From assembly GCA_947492375.1 (NCBI GenBank), contig CANLMI010000002.1, forward strand, positions 497,529 through 561,528: a stretch of DNA of 64,000 bases, in the 5' to 3' direction. Below, one piece after another: positions 48,672 through 59,204 of the stretch (position 1 is its first letter; each line of letters opens with the position of its first letter). The translations under genes and the position numbers were made by a program. Below the pieces are notes generated by a model that had not been told where the DNA came from, ran no database searches, and worked only from the letters and a program-made list of their open reading frames with translations. This DNA comes from an uncultured Kordiimonas sp. (GTDB taxonomy: Bacteria > Pseudomonadota > Alphaproteobacteria > Sphingomonadales > Kordiimonadaceae).

Positions 48672-49217
48672 CTAATCATTAAGGCCAGTCTCAAAGCCAT
48701 CTATCGACTGCACATTCTTTTCCTGTTGATATTCAGAAACGCCCTTTTCACCCTTCGACCTAGTCCAGTTAGTGAGCGTTTCCTTTTGCTCAATAACTTC
48801 CATAGTGGGCACACCGTAGCCACAGCTGGTTTGAATCGATTCGATATCAATTAAAATAATCTGACGTGTTCCATTATATTCAGGAAAATGATCGATATAC
48901 TCTTTGTATTGAGGGTGCTGTGGCCTAAGCACTCGCCCCTTACCATAAATTCTCAGGATTAAGGCGTTACGGGTATAACTATTGAACATAATCGTAACTC
49001 GGCCATCATTTTTGATATGCGCCGCTGTTTCATTACCGCTACCTGTTATATCAACATACCCACAAAGCGTATTAGAAAATACCTTGAAGCTACCATCCAT
49101 ACCCTTTGGGCTCAGATTAATTCGCCCCACAGAGCACGCGCTCGCAGTAAAAAACATAGGTTGAGCATTAATAAATTCAATATGCTGCTCATTCAGGGCA
49201 TCGAAAAAATCTGCCAT
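48672..49217 (-). CDS. pyridoxamine 5'-phosphate oxidase-family flavoprotein
   Basis: 181 aa split-barrel protein. FFTASACSVGRINLSPKGMD is the conserved start of the alphaproteobacterial group, with GYVDITGSGNETAAHI and GRVTIMFNSYTRNALILRIYG following. These bind FMN or F420 and act on unknown substrates. It lies 38 bases upstream of the DUF2007 gene and 45 bases downstream of the ChaN-like gene, all on the minus strand, so a three-gene transcript is possible. Confidence 0.9.
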   Translation of the reverse strand: MADFFDALNEQHIEFINAQPMFFTASACSVGRINLSPKGMDGSFKVFSNTLCGYVDITGSGNETAAHIKNDGRVTIMFNSYTRNALILRIYGKGRVLRPQHPQYKEYIDHFPEYNGTRQIILIDIESIQTSCGYGVPTMEVIEQKETLTNWTRSKGEKGVSEYQQEKNVQSIDGFETGLND

Positions 49218-49262
49218 TGTCTAATCCATAATTTGAACTGTCGATATTCACGTTGAAAAGAC

Positions 49263-50513
49263 CTACTGCTTGCCTTCTGCTTTTAAAAGAGCAACCAAAT
49301 CCATATCTTCGACAGTAGTATCAAACTGTGTTGCAGGTCCTGAGTTTTTGATAATCACAATAGCGTCAAATGCAGCAAACTGTTCTCTCTCACTGTCTGA
49401 CGCCAGTTTCATTAATTCAGCCCCGTATACTCTAAGAGCAAGCGTATCTATCAGGACATTACCTGCGGTTTCATTAGCCAACTTAGCTATCAACGGTGTA
49501 CTCTTTTTAATATCATCGTTTGAACACCCTTCAACCGATCCGTCAAACTGCCTCGCAGCACTTCCTTCCCCACAGAACATAGAAATAGCTAATGTCTTTT
49601 CCCCACGCGCAGTGGCTAGAGCATCAACAAAACTGCCAAGTCCCAGCACTCCTGTTGGTGTGATGCCTCGGTACATATGAAATCTGCCAAACTTCAACAT
49701 TGGCTTCTGCAAGCCTACGTATTTTCGCGCTCTGGAAAAATACGTAAAAAACAATTCCTTCATTTGCTGTTCACGCCTTTGATTAGCCAATAATGCCGAT
49801 CCAAGCCCTTTAGTGAAGGGCGCATAGATTTCATTAGACGCTTTTAGGGCTTCAGCAATTTCCTGAACTTCAGGGTCTTTTTCGTTTAAAAGTGCAAGAT
49901 ATAAGGGCTCAATATCATCAACATCACCATAGCCAACTAACACAGGGCGGGTAATCAGTTTATTTTCAAATTCATCCAGTGCAAGACGAGCTTCTTTTGT
50001 TTTGATTTTCCCTCTGAGCCTTTCGGCTATAAGTTTTCCCCCTAATACAAAAACCTGATCCAAGCCCCAAATACTAGGCTTAACACCGTCGGCCTTCTCA
50101 ACAACAGCCTTTAAAAATACCGCTTCTTCTTTCCATGAATAAAATGGGATTCCAAATTGATGACTACGCCGTGTATAATATTGACCGAAACCATCATCAG
50201 AGCTTGCAAGCTCTTCCAGTTTATTCGCAGCCCACACATCTGTTTCAATCGCCAGTGCAGTTCGGTCAGTTATATCATAAACCGTATCAGCAAACACAGG
50301 AATGTCTGCAACACCATGTACTTCACCGATCATGACAAACCGGGCAGTTTTACCTTTGTTAATTAACCATTCGCGAGCCTTGCCCTGAATGCCCTCAGCT
50401 TTATCAAGGGTAAATTCATATATGATATTTGTTTTATCAATATCATCCGCGTTCGCCGCCGCACACTCTAAACCCAAAGCAGTTAAAAACATGAAAGCGG
50501 TCAATAATCGCAT
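49263..50513 (-). CDS. secreted EreA/ChaN-like protein
   Basis: 416 aa from ATG 50513, chosen for GAGGAATATT six bases upstream; a start four residues earlier lacks a ribosome-binding site. A signal peptide covers about residues 1-23 (RLLTAFMFLTALGLECAAANA). The mature part begins with FVMIGEVHGVADIPVFADTV, the GExHG motif shared by erythromycin-esterase-like, ChaN and TraB/Tiki proteins. Further His appear in TRRSHQFGIPFYSW and FGRFHMYRGITPTG. Function unknown; haem binding (ChaN) or hydrolysis (EreA) are both possible. Resistance function should not be assumed. Confidence 0.7.
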   Translation of the reverse strand: MRLLTAFMFLTALGLECAAANADDIDKTNIIYEFTLDKAEGIQGKAREWLINKGKTARFVMIGEVHGVADIPVFADTVYDITDRTALAIETDVWAANKLEELASSDDGFGQYYTRRSHQFGIPFYSWKEEAVFLKAVVEKADGVKPSIWGLDQVFVLGGKLIAERLRGKIKTKEARLALDEFENKLITRPVLVGYGDVDDIEPLYLALLNEKDPEVQEIAEALKASNEIYAPFTKGLGSALLANQRREQQMKELFFTYFSRARKYVGLQKPMLKFGRFHMYRGITPTGVLGLGSFVDALATARGEKTLAISMFCGEGSAARQFDGSVEGCSNDDIKKSTPLIAKLANETAGNVLIDTLALRVYGAELMKLASDSEREQFAAFDAIVIIKNSGPATQFDTTVEDMDLVALLKAEGKQ

Positions 50514-50840
50514 AATATTCCTCATTTCTACGACAAGATATTCATTTATTCATAGCCTAGATTCTTTATAAACATTTCACACATTGAAAACAGCGAATAA
50601 ATACGGTTAACTTTATATTTTAAGCCTTTTAAAAGATTTGCATCCCTTAAGGTCAGTTCTCATTTATCTTTTCTTGATGCCCAACAGGCTGACAATTCCA
50701 ACTCTTAGCTCTTTATTATTACAAGCCACGCGAACACCTCTATAGTATGCGCTCTACCTTGCCCTTTATCACCATTTATGCGATGCCTTTACAATTGATA
50801 TGACGCCTATGAGACATAGCTAACAAGATAGGAGAGGTTC
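50514..50840. other. divergent intergenic region without gene
   Basis: About 330 bases between the ChaN-like gene and the GNAT gene. I see no ORF, hairpin or repeat in it beyond generic AT-rich promoter-like sequence; it should carry both promoters. Confidence 0.6.
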
Positions 50841-51335
50841 GTGGTAAATATAAAACCTTATCAACATGAAGACTGGCCAGTTGTTGAACGTATTTATGCT
50901 GAGGGCATTGAAACAGGTAATGCCACCTTCGAGACTGAACCTAAAAGTGAATCACAGTGGCTTGTCTCAAGCATGCCCGACAGCCGCTTGGTTGCTTGGG
51001 ATTGGGATAATACAATCGCCGGCTGGGCAGTCATGTGGCCTGTCTCTGACCGGTGCTGTTACGCTGGCGTCGCAGAAGTTAGTATTTATGTTGGTGCGCA
51101 TGCACGCGGCCAAGGTGTTGGCAAAGTTCTTTTAAATGCGCTTGTGGAAACATCGGAACGCATGGGGTACTGGACCCTTCAGGCTAGTATTTTAAAAGAG
51201 AATAAAAGTTCGATCGGCCTTCATAAATCATGTGGTTTCAGGCAGCTCGGCGTGAGGGAAAAACTTGGCGAATTAAATAATATTTGGCGCGATGTTGTCT
51301 TGATGGAAAGGCGCAGCAAAAACATTGGGCGTTAA
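50841..51335 (+). CDS. GNAT family N-acetyltransferase, phosphinothricin-acetyltransferase-like
   Basis: 164 aa. Start is GTG with GGAGAGG eight bases upstream. IYAEGIETGNATFETEPKS is typical of the Pat/YncA-like subgroup, EVSIYVGAHARGQGVGKVLL holds the acetyl-CoA pyrophosphate loop, and HKSCGFRQLGVREKLG the terminal strand. Members acetylate methionine sulfone/sulfoximine, herbicide analogues or other amines; the real substrate is unknown. Confidence 0.9.
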   Translation: MVNIKPYQHEDWPVVERIYAEGIETGNATFETEPKSESQWLVSSMPDSRLVAWDWDNTIAGWAVMWPVSDRCCYAGVAEVSIYVGAHARGQGVGKVLLNALVETSERMGYWTLQASILKENKSSIGLHKSCGFRQLGVREKLGELNNIWRDVVLMERRSKNIGR

Positions 51336-51422
51336 GAGAAAATTCAAATAATTTGGATTGCCTAGAATTATTTTATCATTCTATGCGAAAAAATGTCCAT
51401 TTCAGGTGTGCAAAATCGACGT

Positions 51423-51458
51423 TATTATGAACACCGTAATTTTGCAGTGTTCATAATA
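51423..51458. repeat. perfect 12-bp inverted repeat upstream of the YCII/sigma-factor operon
   Basis: TATTATGAACAC (51423-51434), 12-base spacer, GTGTTCATAATA (51447-51458), ending 17 bases before the YCII start and just before its ribosome-binding site GAAAGGAAAG. It could be an operator or a leader hairpin; there is no T-run expected of a terminator. Confidence 0.8.
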
Positions 51459-51475
51459 TTTCGAAAGGAAAGAAT

Positions 51476-51829
51476 ATGAGCAATTTTGCCCTTCTTCTAA
51501 ACCACAAACCTGATCGATATGACAATCTCAATGAAAATGAAATGATTGAGATTGTTAAAGACTATATTGCATGGGTTGAAGAATTAGCGACCGAAGGCAT
51601 TTATCAAGCTGGTGAAAAATTAATACCCGAAGCTGGCAAAACACTTGTTAAAACCCAAAATACCATAGAAGTTCATGATAGCCCATTCACCGAATTAAAA
51701 GAAATACTAGGTGGGTTTATGATTATTAAAGCAGATGATTATAATCACGCCATTGAAATAGCGAAAACCTGCCCACATCTTATTCATAATGAAAGCCTTC
51801 AAATTCGGCAAATTCACGATGTCGACTGA
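51476..51829 (+). CDS. YCII/DGPF-domain protein
   Basis: 117 aa. MSNFALLLNHKPDRYDNLNENEMIEIV is a DGPF/YCII start and GGFMIIKADDYNHAIEIAKTCPHL the conserved second half, as in proteins encoded beside ECF42 sigma factors. Its biochemical role is unknown; a dimeric alpha-beta barrel is expected. The stop codon lies 11 bases inside the sigma-factor gene, so the two are cotranslated. A perfect 12-bp dyad precedes it. Confidence 0.88.
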   Translation: MSNFALLLNHKPDRYDNLNENEMIEIVKDYIAWVEELATEGIYQAGEKLIPEAGKTLVKTQNTIEVHDSPFTELKEILGGFMIIKADDYNHAIEIAKTCPHLIHNESLQIRQIHDVD

Positions 51830-53072
51830 CGTCAAAACAAAGATTGATAAAATTGTCCGGCGGGAACGCGGCCGTTTACTTGCTGACCTCGTTACCCGCT
51901 TAGGGCCCAACAGCATCGAACTTGCCGAAGATATGGTACAAGACGCCCTTAGCGCCGGGCTTCAACAGTGGGAATATTCTGGACTTCCGGATAACCCAGC
52001 AGCGTGGCTAAATAAGGTTGCGCGTAACAAAGCATACGATCGGTTAAAAAAGCTGAACAAAGAAACTTTAGTGCAAGCCGTTGACGATAACCTGATCCCA
52101 AACCACTCATCATCTGTTATTGATTGTTCGAATTTGAATGATCCAGAACTAGAGCTATTTTTCATGTGCTGTCAGCACAAATTAAACCAAAAAGAACAAC
52201 TCTCTTTGATTCTCAATTTAGCGAGTGGATTTACCGCAAAAGAAATTGCCGGACTTTTACTATCAACCGAAGCTGCAACCGCCAAGCTTCTCGCTCGCTC
52301 AAAGGCTAAATTGCGCATCGATAGGCCGACCCTGCTTAAGCAACCAAGCTTGTTTGCAATTAAATCAAACTTAAAAACGGTTCACAAAGCGGTCTATCTG
52401 TTATTCACTATCGGCTACTCTTCAACAGGCGGTGAAACTATAACGCGCAAAAACATAGCATTCGAAGCATTACGCTTGATAAAGCTACTGTTGGCCAATT
52501 CGCACACCACCAGCGCAGAAGGCCACGCAATTGCTGCACTAATTTGTTTTCAAAGTGCACGACTTCCGGCACGTACAACGGATAAGGGGGAAATAATTCT
52601 TTTAAAAGATCAAGACCAGTCACTATGGGATATGAAGCTAATCAATGAAGGGTTTACTCACCTATGTACTTCAAAAAATGCTCCTCATCTTACGCGTTAT
52701 CACCTTGAAGCCGCTATTGCCTCCATTCATATACTGCCTAATAATAAAAGTGAAATCGACTGGACAACACTGAACAGCCTCTACGAAAAACTAACAATGG
52801 TTGCCCCCTCCCCGACCATTACACTAAACCGTGTTATAGTGGAAATGATGTTGGGTAACCTGGTAACAGCTGACGCCCTTCTTGATACACTATCTAACAA
52901 TAAACATATGATTCATTACGCCCCATACTATCTGGTTAAAGGGGAACTTTACGAGAGGCTTGGGCGACACGAAAAGGCCAAGAATCAGTATAATCTTGCG
53001 CTCCAATATGATATTAATTTACCCCTTCAACAACTTTTAGAGAATAAAATTTCAGACATCACTCTCGACTAA
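51819..53072 (+). CDS. ECF42-like RNA polymerase sigma factor with long C-terminal extension
   Basis: 417 aa from ATG 51819, overlapping the YCII gene by 11 bases. The start at 51789 is open but would add ten non-family residues. Sigma-2 region: VRRERGRLLADLVTRLGPNSIELAEDMVQDAL and GLPDNPAAWLNKVARNKAYDRL. Sigma-4 region: LILNLASGFTAKEIAGLLLSTEAATAKLLARSKAKL. The remaining 220 residues are helical with a TPR-like end (YYLVKGELYERLGRHEKAKNQYN), as in the ECF42 group, which is typically encoded with DGPF proteins. No anti-sigma factor is adjacent; the C-terminal extension is thought to serve control. Confidence 0.88.
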   Translation: MSTDVKTKIDKIVRRERGRLLADLVTRLGPNSIELAEDMVQDALSAGLQQWEYSGLPDNPAAWLNKVARNKAYDRLKKLNKETLVQAVDDNLIPNHSSSVIDCSNLNDPELELFFMCCQHKLNQKEQLSLILNLASGFTAKEIAGLLLSTEAATAKLLARSKAKLRIDRPTLLKQPSLFAIKSNLKTVHKAVYLLFTIGYSSTGGETITRKNIAFEALRLIKLLLANSHTTSAEGHAIAALICFQSARLPARTTDKGEIILLKDQDQSLWDMKLINEGFTHLCTSKNAPHLTRYHLEAAIASIHILPNNKSEIDWTTLNSLYEKLTMVAPSPTITLNRVIVEMMLGNLVTADALLDTLSNNKHMIHYAPYYLVKGELYERLGRHEKAKNQYNLALQYDINLPLQQLLENKISDITLD

Positions 53073-53212
53073 TCTTTGCCCCAAGTTCGAAAGCTAACTT
53101 TTTGAAATTATAGCTCACAAACCATTGTTCTTTTTTTGTTCCATTATTTATTAAAATCATATAAATTGTTTTATATCTACTGAAAATAGCATTCACATAT
53201 TGGGGTAAAAGA

Positions 53213-54160
53213 ATGAAAGCCTTTAGTTGTTTGGTAGCACTATATTTCTTCACGATAGTTTCAGGTCATAAAGTCTTTGCAACCAATTACTCACCCATAT
53301 CCGCGCCTACCTCAATGGCCTCTTCACAGCAAGATATGTCAGTACAGGATTTGCGAGATAATCATACCTATTCAAAAATGTCGTTGGAAGAATTAGAAGC
53401 TATCGATAAAAAAACACTAACAAAATCACAAAAAAAGCTTCACCGTAAAGCCCTAAAAGCTGAGAAAAAAAGAATTAAAGCGCTAAAAAAACGACAAGCT
53501 AAATACGACAAAAAACTGCGTAAACGAGAACGGAAAATTCAAAGTTTTGTCCGCTCTATTTCTGTAAATAAAGGCGATAAATTCGAAAGCGGTATTCAAA
53601 TTTACGGTGAATCGATTTCAAAGCTTAAGCTCTTTGCTGATTACTCTAAGGATGTTTTTCTACGTGCATTCATTGACGATCAACACAATGTTATTATTCA
53701 ATTATATGTGGCTACCAATTATGATATCCCACACGCTGACACAAACGGACAATGCTATAAAACCAGCCCCAAATGGCGACAATATAACGGAATTAACATC
53801 GCTGGCGGTACACAATTACCCACTCAACAAATCAACCAAACCATAAAGCAATGTAATGATAATTTTTGCACTATGCGTGAAGAAATTGCCGGAATAATTG
53901 ATATCAATTACTTGATACAGCGTGCGATTAATTACCAACCACTTGAGTTCAAGGTAAAAGCGCAGCTCGGCAATGATTATGTTTCTAGTTTATCGAATGA
54001 ATATATCATTGCCTTTTTGAAAGTTCTTTTAACAGAAGCCGACAACGGAGACCCTTTATATAAAGGTGCATTAGCTGATTTAGAACATTACTCAAAAACC
54101 CTAGGGCCAGATATCACACGGCCTGGCACACCAAAAGCCGCAAGTAACTCAATAGAGTAA
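53213..54160 (+). CDS. secreted protein of unknown function with Lys-rich coiled coil
   Basis: 315 aa. A signal peptide (about residues 1-23, MKAFSCLVALYFFTIVSGHK) is followed by a very basic helical stretch at about 60-110 (KSQKKLHRKALKAEKKRIKA, then KKRQAKYDKKLRKRER). A globular half of mixed strands follows, with Cys near residues 182, 215 and 220 and YQPLEFKVKAQLGNDY. I recognise no family. Base composition is more AT-rich than neighbours (many AAA and AAT codons). The start is clear: the ATG follows GGGGTAAAAGA. It stands alone, divergent from nothing, with its stop one base before the convergent DUF3179 gene. Confidence 0.7.
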   Translation: MKAFSCLVALYFFTIVSGHKVFATNYSPISAPTSMASSQQDMSVQDLRDNHTYSKMSLEELEAIDKKTLTKSQKKLHRKALKAEKKRIKALKKRQAKYDKKLRKRERKIQSFVRSISVNKGDKFESGIQIYGESISKLKLFADYSKDVFLRAFIDDQHNVIIQLYVATNYDIPHADTNGQCYKTSPKWRQYNGINIAGGTQLPTQQINQTIKQCNDNFCTMREEIAGIIDINYLIQRAINYQPLEFKVKAQLGNDYVSSLSNEYIIAFLKVLLTEADNGDPLYKGALADLEHYSKTLGPDITRPGTPKAASNSIE

Positions 54161-55537
54161 TTACTTTACCAATCGTGTTTCAGGGTATGTTGCATACCAA
54201 CCAAACCAGAAAGCCCGGTGATACGGGAGCCGATTAAGCTTGCGCCCATCCTGTGAGATCAAAGCCTCTTCTGTTAAACGCCATATCTGACCATCGGCGT
54301 CTTTAATAGTTGAATCTTGATCATAAGAAGCAAATAGAACACCTTCGGGGTCATACACACGATTAGCCCCGGAATTATCAGTTAAAACAATAATTTTTTG
54401 AAAACCTACCTTATCCGTATAAATCGGATGGCTATCAAGGAAAGTCGTGTCGATTGCTAATTGATCTTCGGGGGCTGATTGAAACCTGAGAGCCAAGACC
54501 TCTTGTTTATTTTTTAATCGCTCGTCTTGAAAGGGTGTATTAAACATCAAACGATCTGACGAAAAATAATCCTGATAAGCAATCCCTTCACCATAATCGC
54601 GGTAATGCCCTGTATTCAATGATAGTACCGAAGTCTCAGGGTGACGCTCCTTCCATGCACCCCAGGTGGTTGTAACAACACTTAAGTGCTTGAGAGCTAT
54701 ACCCTTATCAGCAAGTGGCCCTAATACAGGCTCTCCCTTAATTGTATTCCAAAGCGACTGTGTTGCTTCATCATACATTAACTTATTGGAACGATATAAA
54801 AACCCACTGGTGCCTAGCTTATGTTGAACACCTTCAAATTCGGTTACGTATGGAATAACCGTTCCGCACAATGTACAATAAACACCCGCAATATTAACAC
54901 CGCCAACATCATCAACAAACATTTCGTGCCAAGCTAAGATACGCTTAGGGTATGCACGCGCATCACCGTTTATTTCAATTCCAAATACAATGTTATCATC
55001 AGCTAAATATTCTGCCTCTTCAGCTTCTAACATCTCAGGGTACCGCAGCGGTGGAATACCATCTTGTACGACACCGCCCCAACGGATTTCATCCAGTCGA
55101 ATTTTTGATGTCGTTTGTCTGCCAGCAAAATATTGCTCAAACTTAGGGTCTATCTGCTTATATAAATCCGCTTTAAACTCGGCATAACCGGGAGTGATTT
55201 TCTCTTGCTGGTTCCATAGCCAATGATACCAGCCATTTAAATTATCACCGATATTTTCGCCAGTATGACGTTCCAAGATATCCAGAATTTCAACTGATAC
55301 ACGGCGCGACGCCGCGAACCTTGCAGCCTCTAGAAGTTGAGGAATATAAGCTGGACTCCACGACTGATCTATCTCATCAAGAGCGCTTGCAATTACAGCG
55401 GGGTCATTTGTGTAGAACAAAACCTTAAAGACAGTATTATCAACATACTGTTCAGATTTTTCAGCAACTGAAACAAGTGACGCAAATGCCCAAAATGAAA
55501 TGACCAAAAGAATACGAAAAGCCAAGGAAATACGCAT
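54161..55537 (-). CDS. DUF3179-domain secreted protein
   Basis: 458 aa from ATG 55537 (AAAGGG eight bases upstream). A signal peptide covers about residues 1-27. The DUF3179 core is plain: GDARAYPKRILAWHEMFVDD, NIAGVYCTLCGTVIPYVTEF (the CxxC region), LGTSGFLYRSNKLMYDEATQ, SLWNTIKGEPVLGPLADKG and the C-terminal AFWFGWYATYPETRL. Function of the domain is unknown; it is common in marine bacteria and archaea. It converges on the Lys-rich secreted protein gene with adjoining stops. Confidence 0.88.
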   Translation of the reverse strand: MRISLAFRILLVISFWAFASLVSVAEKSEQYVDNTVFKVLFYTNDPAVIASALDEIDQSWSPAYIPQLLEAARFAASRRVSVEILDILERHTGENIGDNLNGWYHWLWNQQEKITPGYAEFKADLYKQIDPKFEQYFAGRQTTSKIRLDEIRWGGVVQDGIPPLRYPEMLEAEEAEYLADDNIVFGIEINGDARAYPKRILAWHEMFVDDVGGVNIAGVYCTLCGTVIPYVTEFEGVQHKLGTSGFLYRSNKLMYDEATQSLWNTIKGEPVLGPLADKGIALKHLSVVTTTWGAWKERHPETSVLSLNTGHYRDYGEGIAYQDYFSSDRLMFNTPFQDERLKNKQEVLALRFQSAPEDQLAIDTTFLDSHPIYTDKVGFQKIIVLTDNSGANRVYDPEGVLFASYDQDSTIKDADGQIWRLTEEALISQDGRKLNRLPYHRAFWFGWYATYPETRLVK

Positions 55538-55605
55538 AACCAACACCCTTTAAAAAGAGTATTTATGATACGCAGATACTCACAAAGGTGCTAATGAAGT
55601 CAGGG

Positions 55606-55631
55606 TCACACTTTCGCTAGCCTCAGTGTGA
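55606..55631. repeat. 7-bp inverted repeat downstream of uvrB
   Basis: TCACACT (55606-55612) / AGTGTGA (55625-55631), 12-base loop. It lies 23 bases past the uvrB stop but has no T-run, so it is at best a weak terminator. Confidence 0.4.
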
Positions 55632-55653
55632 TTACAAATAACAATGACAAGAT

Positions 55654-57798
55654 TTACATCATCTTACGGTGACTTTTTGCCTTTTTTGTTCGTGTTCCAG
55701 GCTTACCCCCCATAGACCGGCCTTTAGGTTTAAGGGATTTATCCTCAATACCGAGTTCGCCCGCTTCCAAACGGCGAATTTCATCCCGCAGGCGCGCAGC
55801 TTCCTCAAATTCAAGATTTTCAGCGGCATCCTGCATTTTCTTGGTCAATTCACTCAGATGCGCTTTCAAATTTGACCCAACACGGTGCAGCGCATCTTTG
55901 CCAATATCCACAGTTACATAATCACCGCTTGCTGTATGCTCAATAATATCACCAACATTCTTTTGAACAGTCTTCGGGGTGATGCCATGCTTTTCATTAT
56001 ATGCGAGTTGCTTTTCACGGCGACGGCTTGTTTCACCAATAGCACGTTCCATTGAGCCTGTTATTTTATCTGCATATAAAATTACTCGTCCCTCAACATT
56101 ACGTGCAGCACGGCCAATAGTCTGAACAAGCGAACGTTCCGATCGTAGAAAGCCTTCCTTATCGGCATCCAAAATCGCCACCAATCCACATTCAGGGATA
56201 TCCAGCCCCTCACGCAGTAAGTTAATCCCAACCAGCACGTCAAAAGACCCTAGCCTCAAATCACGAATAATTTCAATTCGCTCCAATGTATCAATGTCGG
56301 AATGCATATAACGAACACGTACGCCATTTTCATGCAAATATTCGGTTAAGTCTTCAGCCATTCGTTTGGTTAAAGTCGTTACGAGAACACGCAATCCCTT
56401 GGAGGCCATTATTTTAGCATCATGCATCAAGTCATCAACCTGTGTATCCACAGGCCGAATCTCAATTTCTGGATCAACAAGGCCAGTTGGGCGGATAACC
56501 TGCTCCGCAAACACACCGCCTGTTCTCTCCATTTCCCAATCACCTGGAGTTGCTGACACATGGATAGTCTGTGGGCGCATAGCATCCCACTCATCAAACT
56601 TGAGCGGACGGTTATCGGCGCAGCTTGGCAGACGAAACCCAAAATCAGCCAAAGTCCCTTTGCGCTTGGCATCACCTCTACTCATACCACCAATTTGACT
56701 AACGCTGACGTGGCTTTCATCCACAAATAAAAGCGCATTTTCTGGAATATATTCAAACAAGGTGGGTGGTGGGTCGCCTGGGTTACGGCCAGTTAAATAG
56801 CGGGAATAATTCTCAATACCAGCGCAACTACCTGTTGCCTCCATCATTTCCAGATCAAACGTTGTACGCTGTTCAATCCGCTGCGCTTCCAAAAGCCTTC
56901 CTTGTGCTTCATACTCTTTAAGCCGTTGCTGCAATTCATGCTTTATACCCTTGCGCGCCTGATCAAGTGTTGGGCGCGGCGTGACATAGTGGCTGTTTGC
57001 ATATATTTTCACGGCCTCAAGTGACTGTGTTTTTTCGCCCGTTAAAGGGTCAAATTCAACAATATCTTCGACTTCATCCCCGAACATCATCAAACGCCAG
57101 GCACGATCTTCATAATGGCTTGGGAAAATATCAATAATATCACCGCGAATTCTGAATGTTCCACGCTGAAATGCTTGATCATTTCGGGTATATTGCATGG
57201 CGACCAGTCGCCGTGCCAACTCGCGTGTATCAACATCATCACCTACTTTGATACCGAACGTCATGGCTGTGTATGTTTCTACGGAACCGATACCATAAAT
57301 GCAGGAAACCGATGCAACAATAATAACATCATCGCGCTCAAGAATTGCTCGAGTCGCAGAATGGCGCATACGGTCAATTTGTTCGTTAATAGAGGCTTCT
57401 TTCTCTACATACGTATCTGTTCGCGGAACATAGGCTTCAGGTTGATAATAGTCATAATATGAGACAAAATATTCTACTGCGTTATTTGGGAAAAAATTTT
57501 TAAATTCACCATAAAGCTGAGCAGCCAGGGTTTTATTTGGCGCTAAAATAAGAGCTGGTCGCTGTGTTGCCTCGATCACCTTCGCCATAGTAAATGTTTT
57601 ACCTGAGCCGGTAACACCGAGTAATACCTGATCTCTCTCACTCGACCGTGCACCCTTCACCAATTCTGCAATGGCAGTTGGCTGGTCTCCAGAAGGCGTA
57701 AAATCAGATACAACCTCTAACCTGACACCACCTTCTGATTTCTCTGGCCGTTCAGGGCGATGCGGTACGAAAGGGGTATTTACATCATCGGGAGTCAT
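55654..57798 (-). CDS. uvrB: excinuclease ABC subunit B
   Basis: DNA damage-recognition helicase of nucleotide excision repair, 714 aa. Walker A is [12 protein letters not shown] near residue 61. The beta-hairpin follows ([20 protein letters not shown]), then [17 protein letters not shown], the helicase motifs ([39 protein letters not shown]), and a C-terminal UVR domain [20 protein letters not shown] that contacts UvrC. The first 27 residues are a polar extension. It acts with UvrA and UvrC, which are not in the window. Confidence 0.98.
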   Translation of the reverse strand: MTPDDVNTPFVPHRPERPEKSEGGVRLEVVSDFTPSGDQPTAIAELVKGARSSERDQVLLGVTGSGKTFTMAKVIEATQRPALILAPNKTLAAQLYGEFKNFFPNNAVEYFVSYYDYYQPEAYVPRTDTYVEKEASINEQIDRMRHSATRAILERDDVIIVASVSCIYGIGSVETYTAMTFGIKVGDDVDTRELARRLVAMQYTRNDQAFQRGTFRIRGDIIDIFPSHYEDRAWRLMMFGDEVEDIVEFDPLTGEKTQSLEAVKIYANSHYVTPRPTLDQARKGIKHELQQRLKEYEAQGRLLEAQRIEQRTTFDLEMMEATGSCAGIENYSRYLTGRNPGDPPPTLFEYIPENALLFVDESHVSVSQIGGMSRGDAKRKGTLADFGFRLPSCADNRPLKFDEWDAMRPQTIHVSATPGDWEMERTGGVFAEQVIRPTGLVDPEIEIRPVDTQVDDLMHDAKIMASKGLRVLVTTLTKRMAEDLTEYLHENGVRVRYMHSDIDTLERIEIIRDLRLGSFDVLVGINLLREGLDIPECGLVAILDADKEGFLRSERSLVQTIGRAARNVEGRVILYADKITGSMERAIGETSRRREKQLAYNEKHGITPKTVQKNVGDIIEHTASGDYVTVDIGKDALHRVGSNLKAHLSELTKKMQDAAENLEFEEAARLRDEIRRLEAGELGIEDKSLKPKGRSMGGKPGTRTKKAKSHRKMM

Positions 57799-57971
57799 CG
57801 CAAATTCATCTCATTTAAATTCAAACTACAGCTATTATTCTATATCCTTAGCGCAGGTTAGAACAAACCAAAAACAAAAGACATAAAAAAGTCGCCTGAA
57901 TTTAATAATCTCTACTTTCTCGGCTTGCAGAAATTTATACAGAGGCCTATGGTGCCTCGGCGCAATATTAG

Positions 57972-59195
<1,224 letters not shown>

Positions 59196-59204
59196 GCATT
59201 AAAA

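Noticed and set aside
49263-50513. Antibiotic (erythromycin) esterase
   Set aside because: Only the short GExHG motif is shared; ChaN/TraB-like proteins have it too, so a resistance function is not supported.
51819-51826. TGTCGA hexamer like the -35 reported for ECF42 promoters
   Set aside because: It lies at the sigma-factor start codon within the operon, with no matching -10 and no counterpart upstream of the YCII gene.
57942-57957. GAGGC/GCCTC hairpin in the aminotransferase leader
   Set aside because: Five base pairs only and no regulatory context; likely chance.
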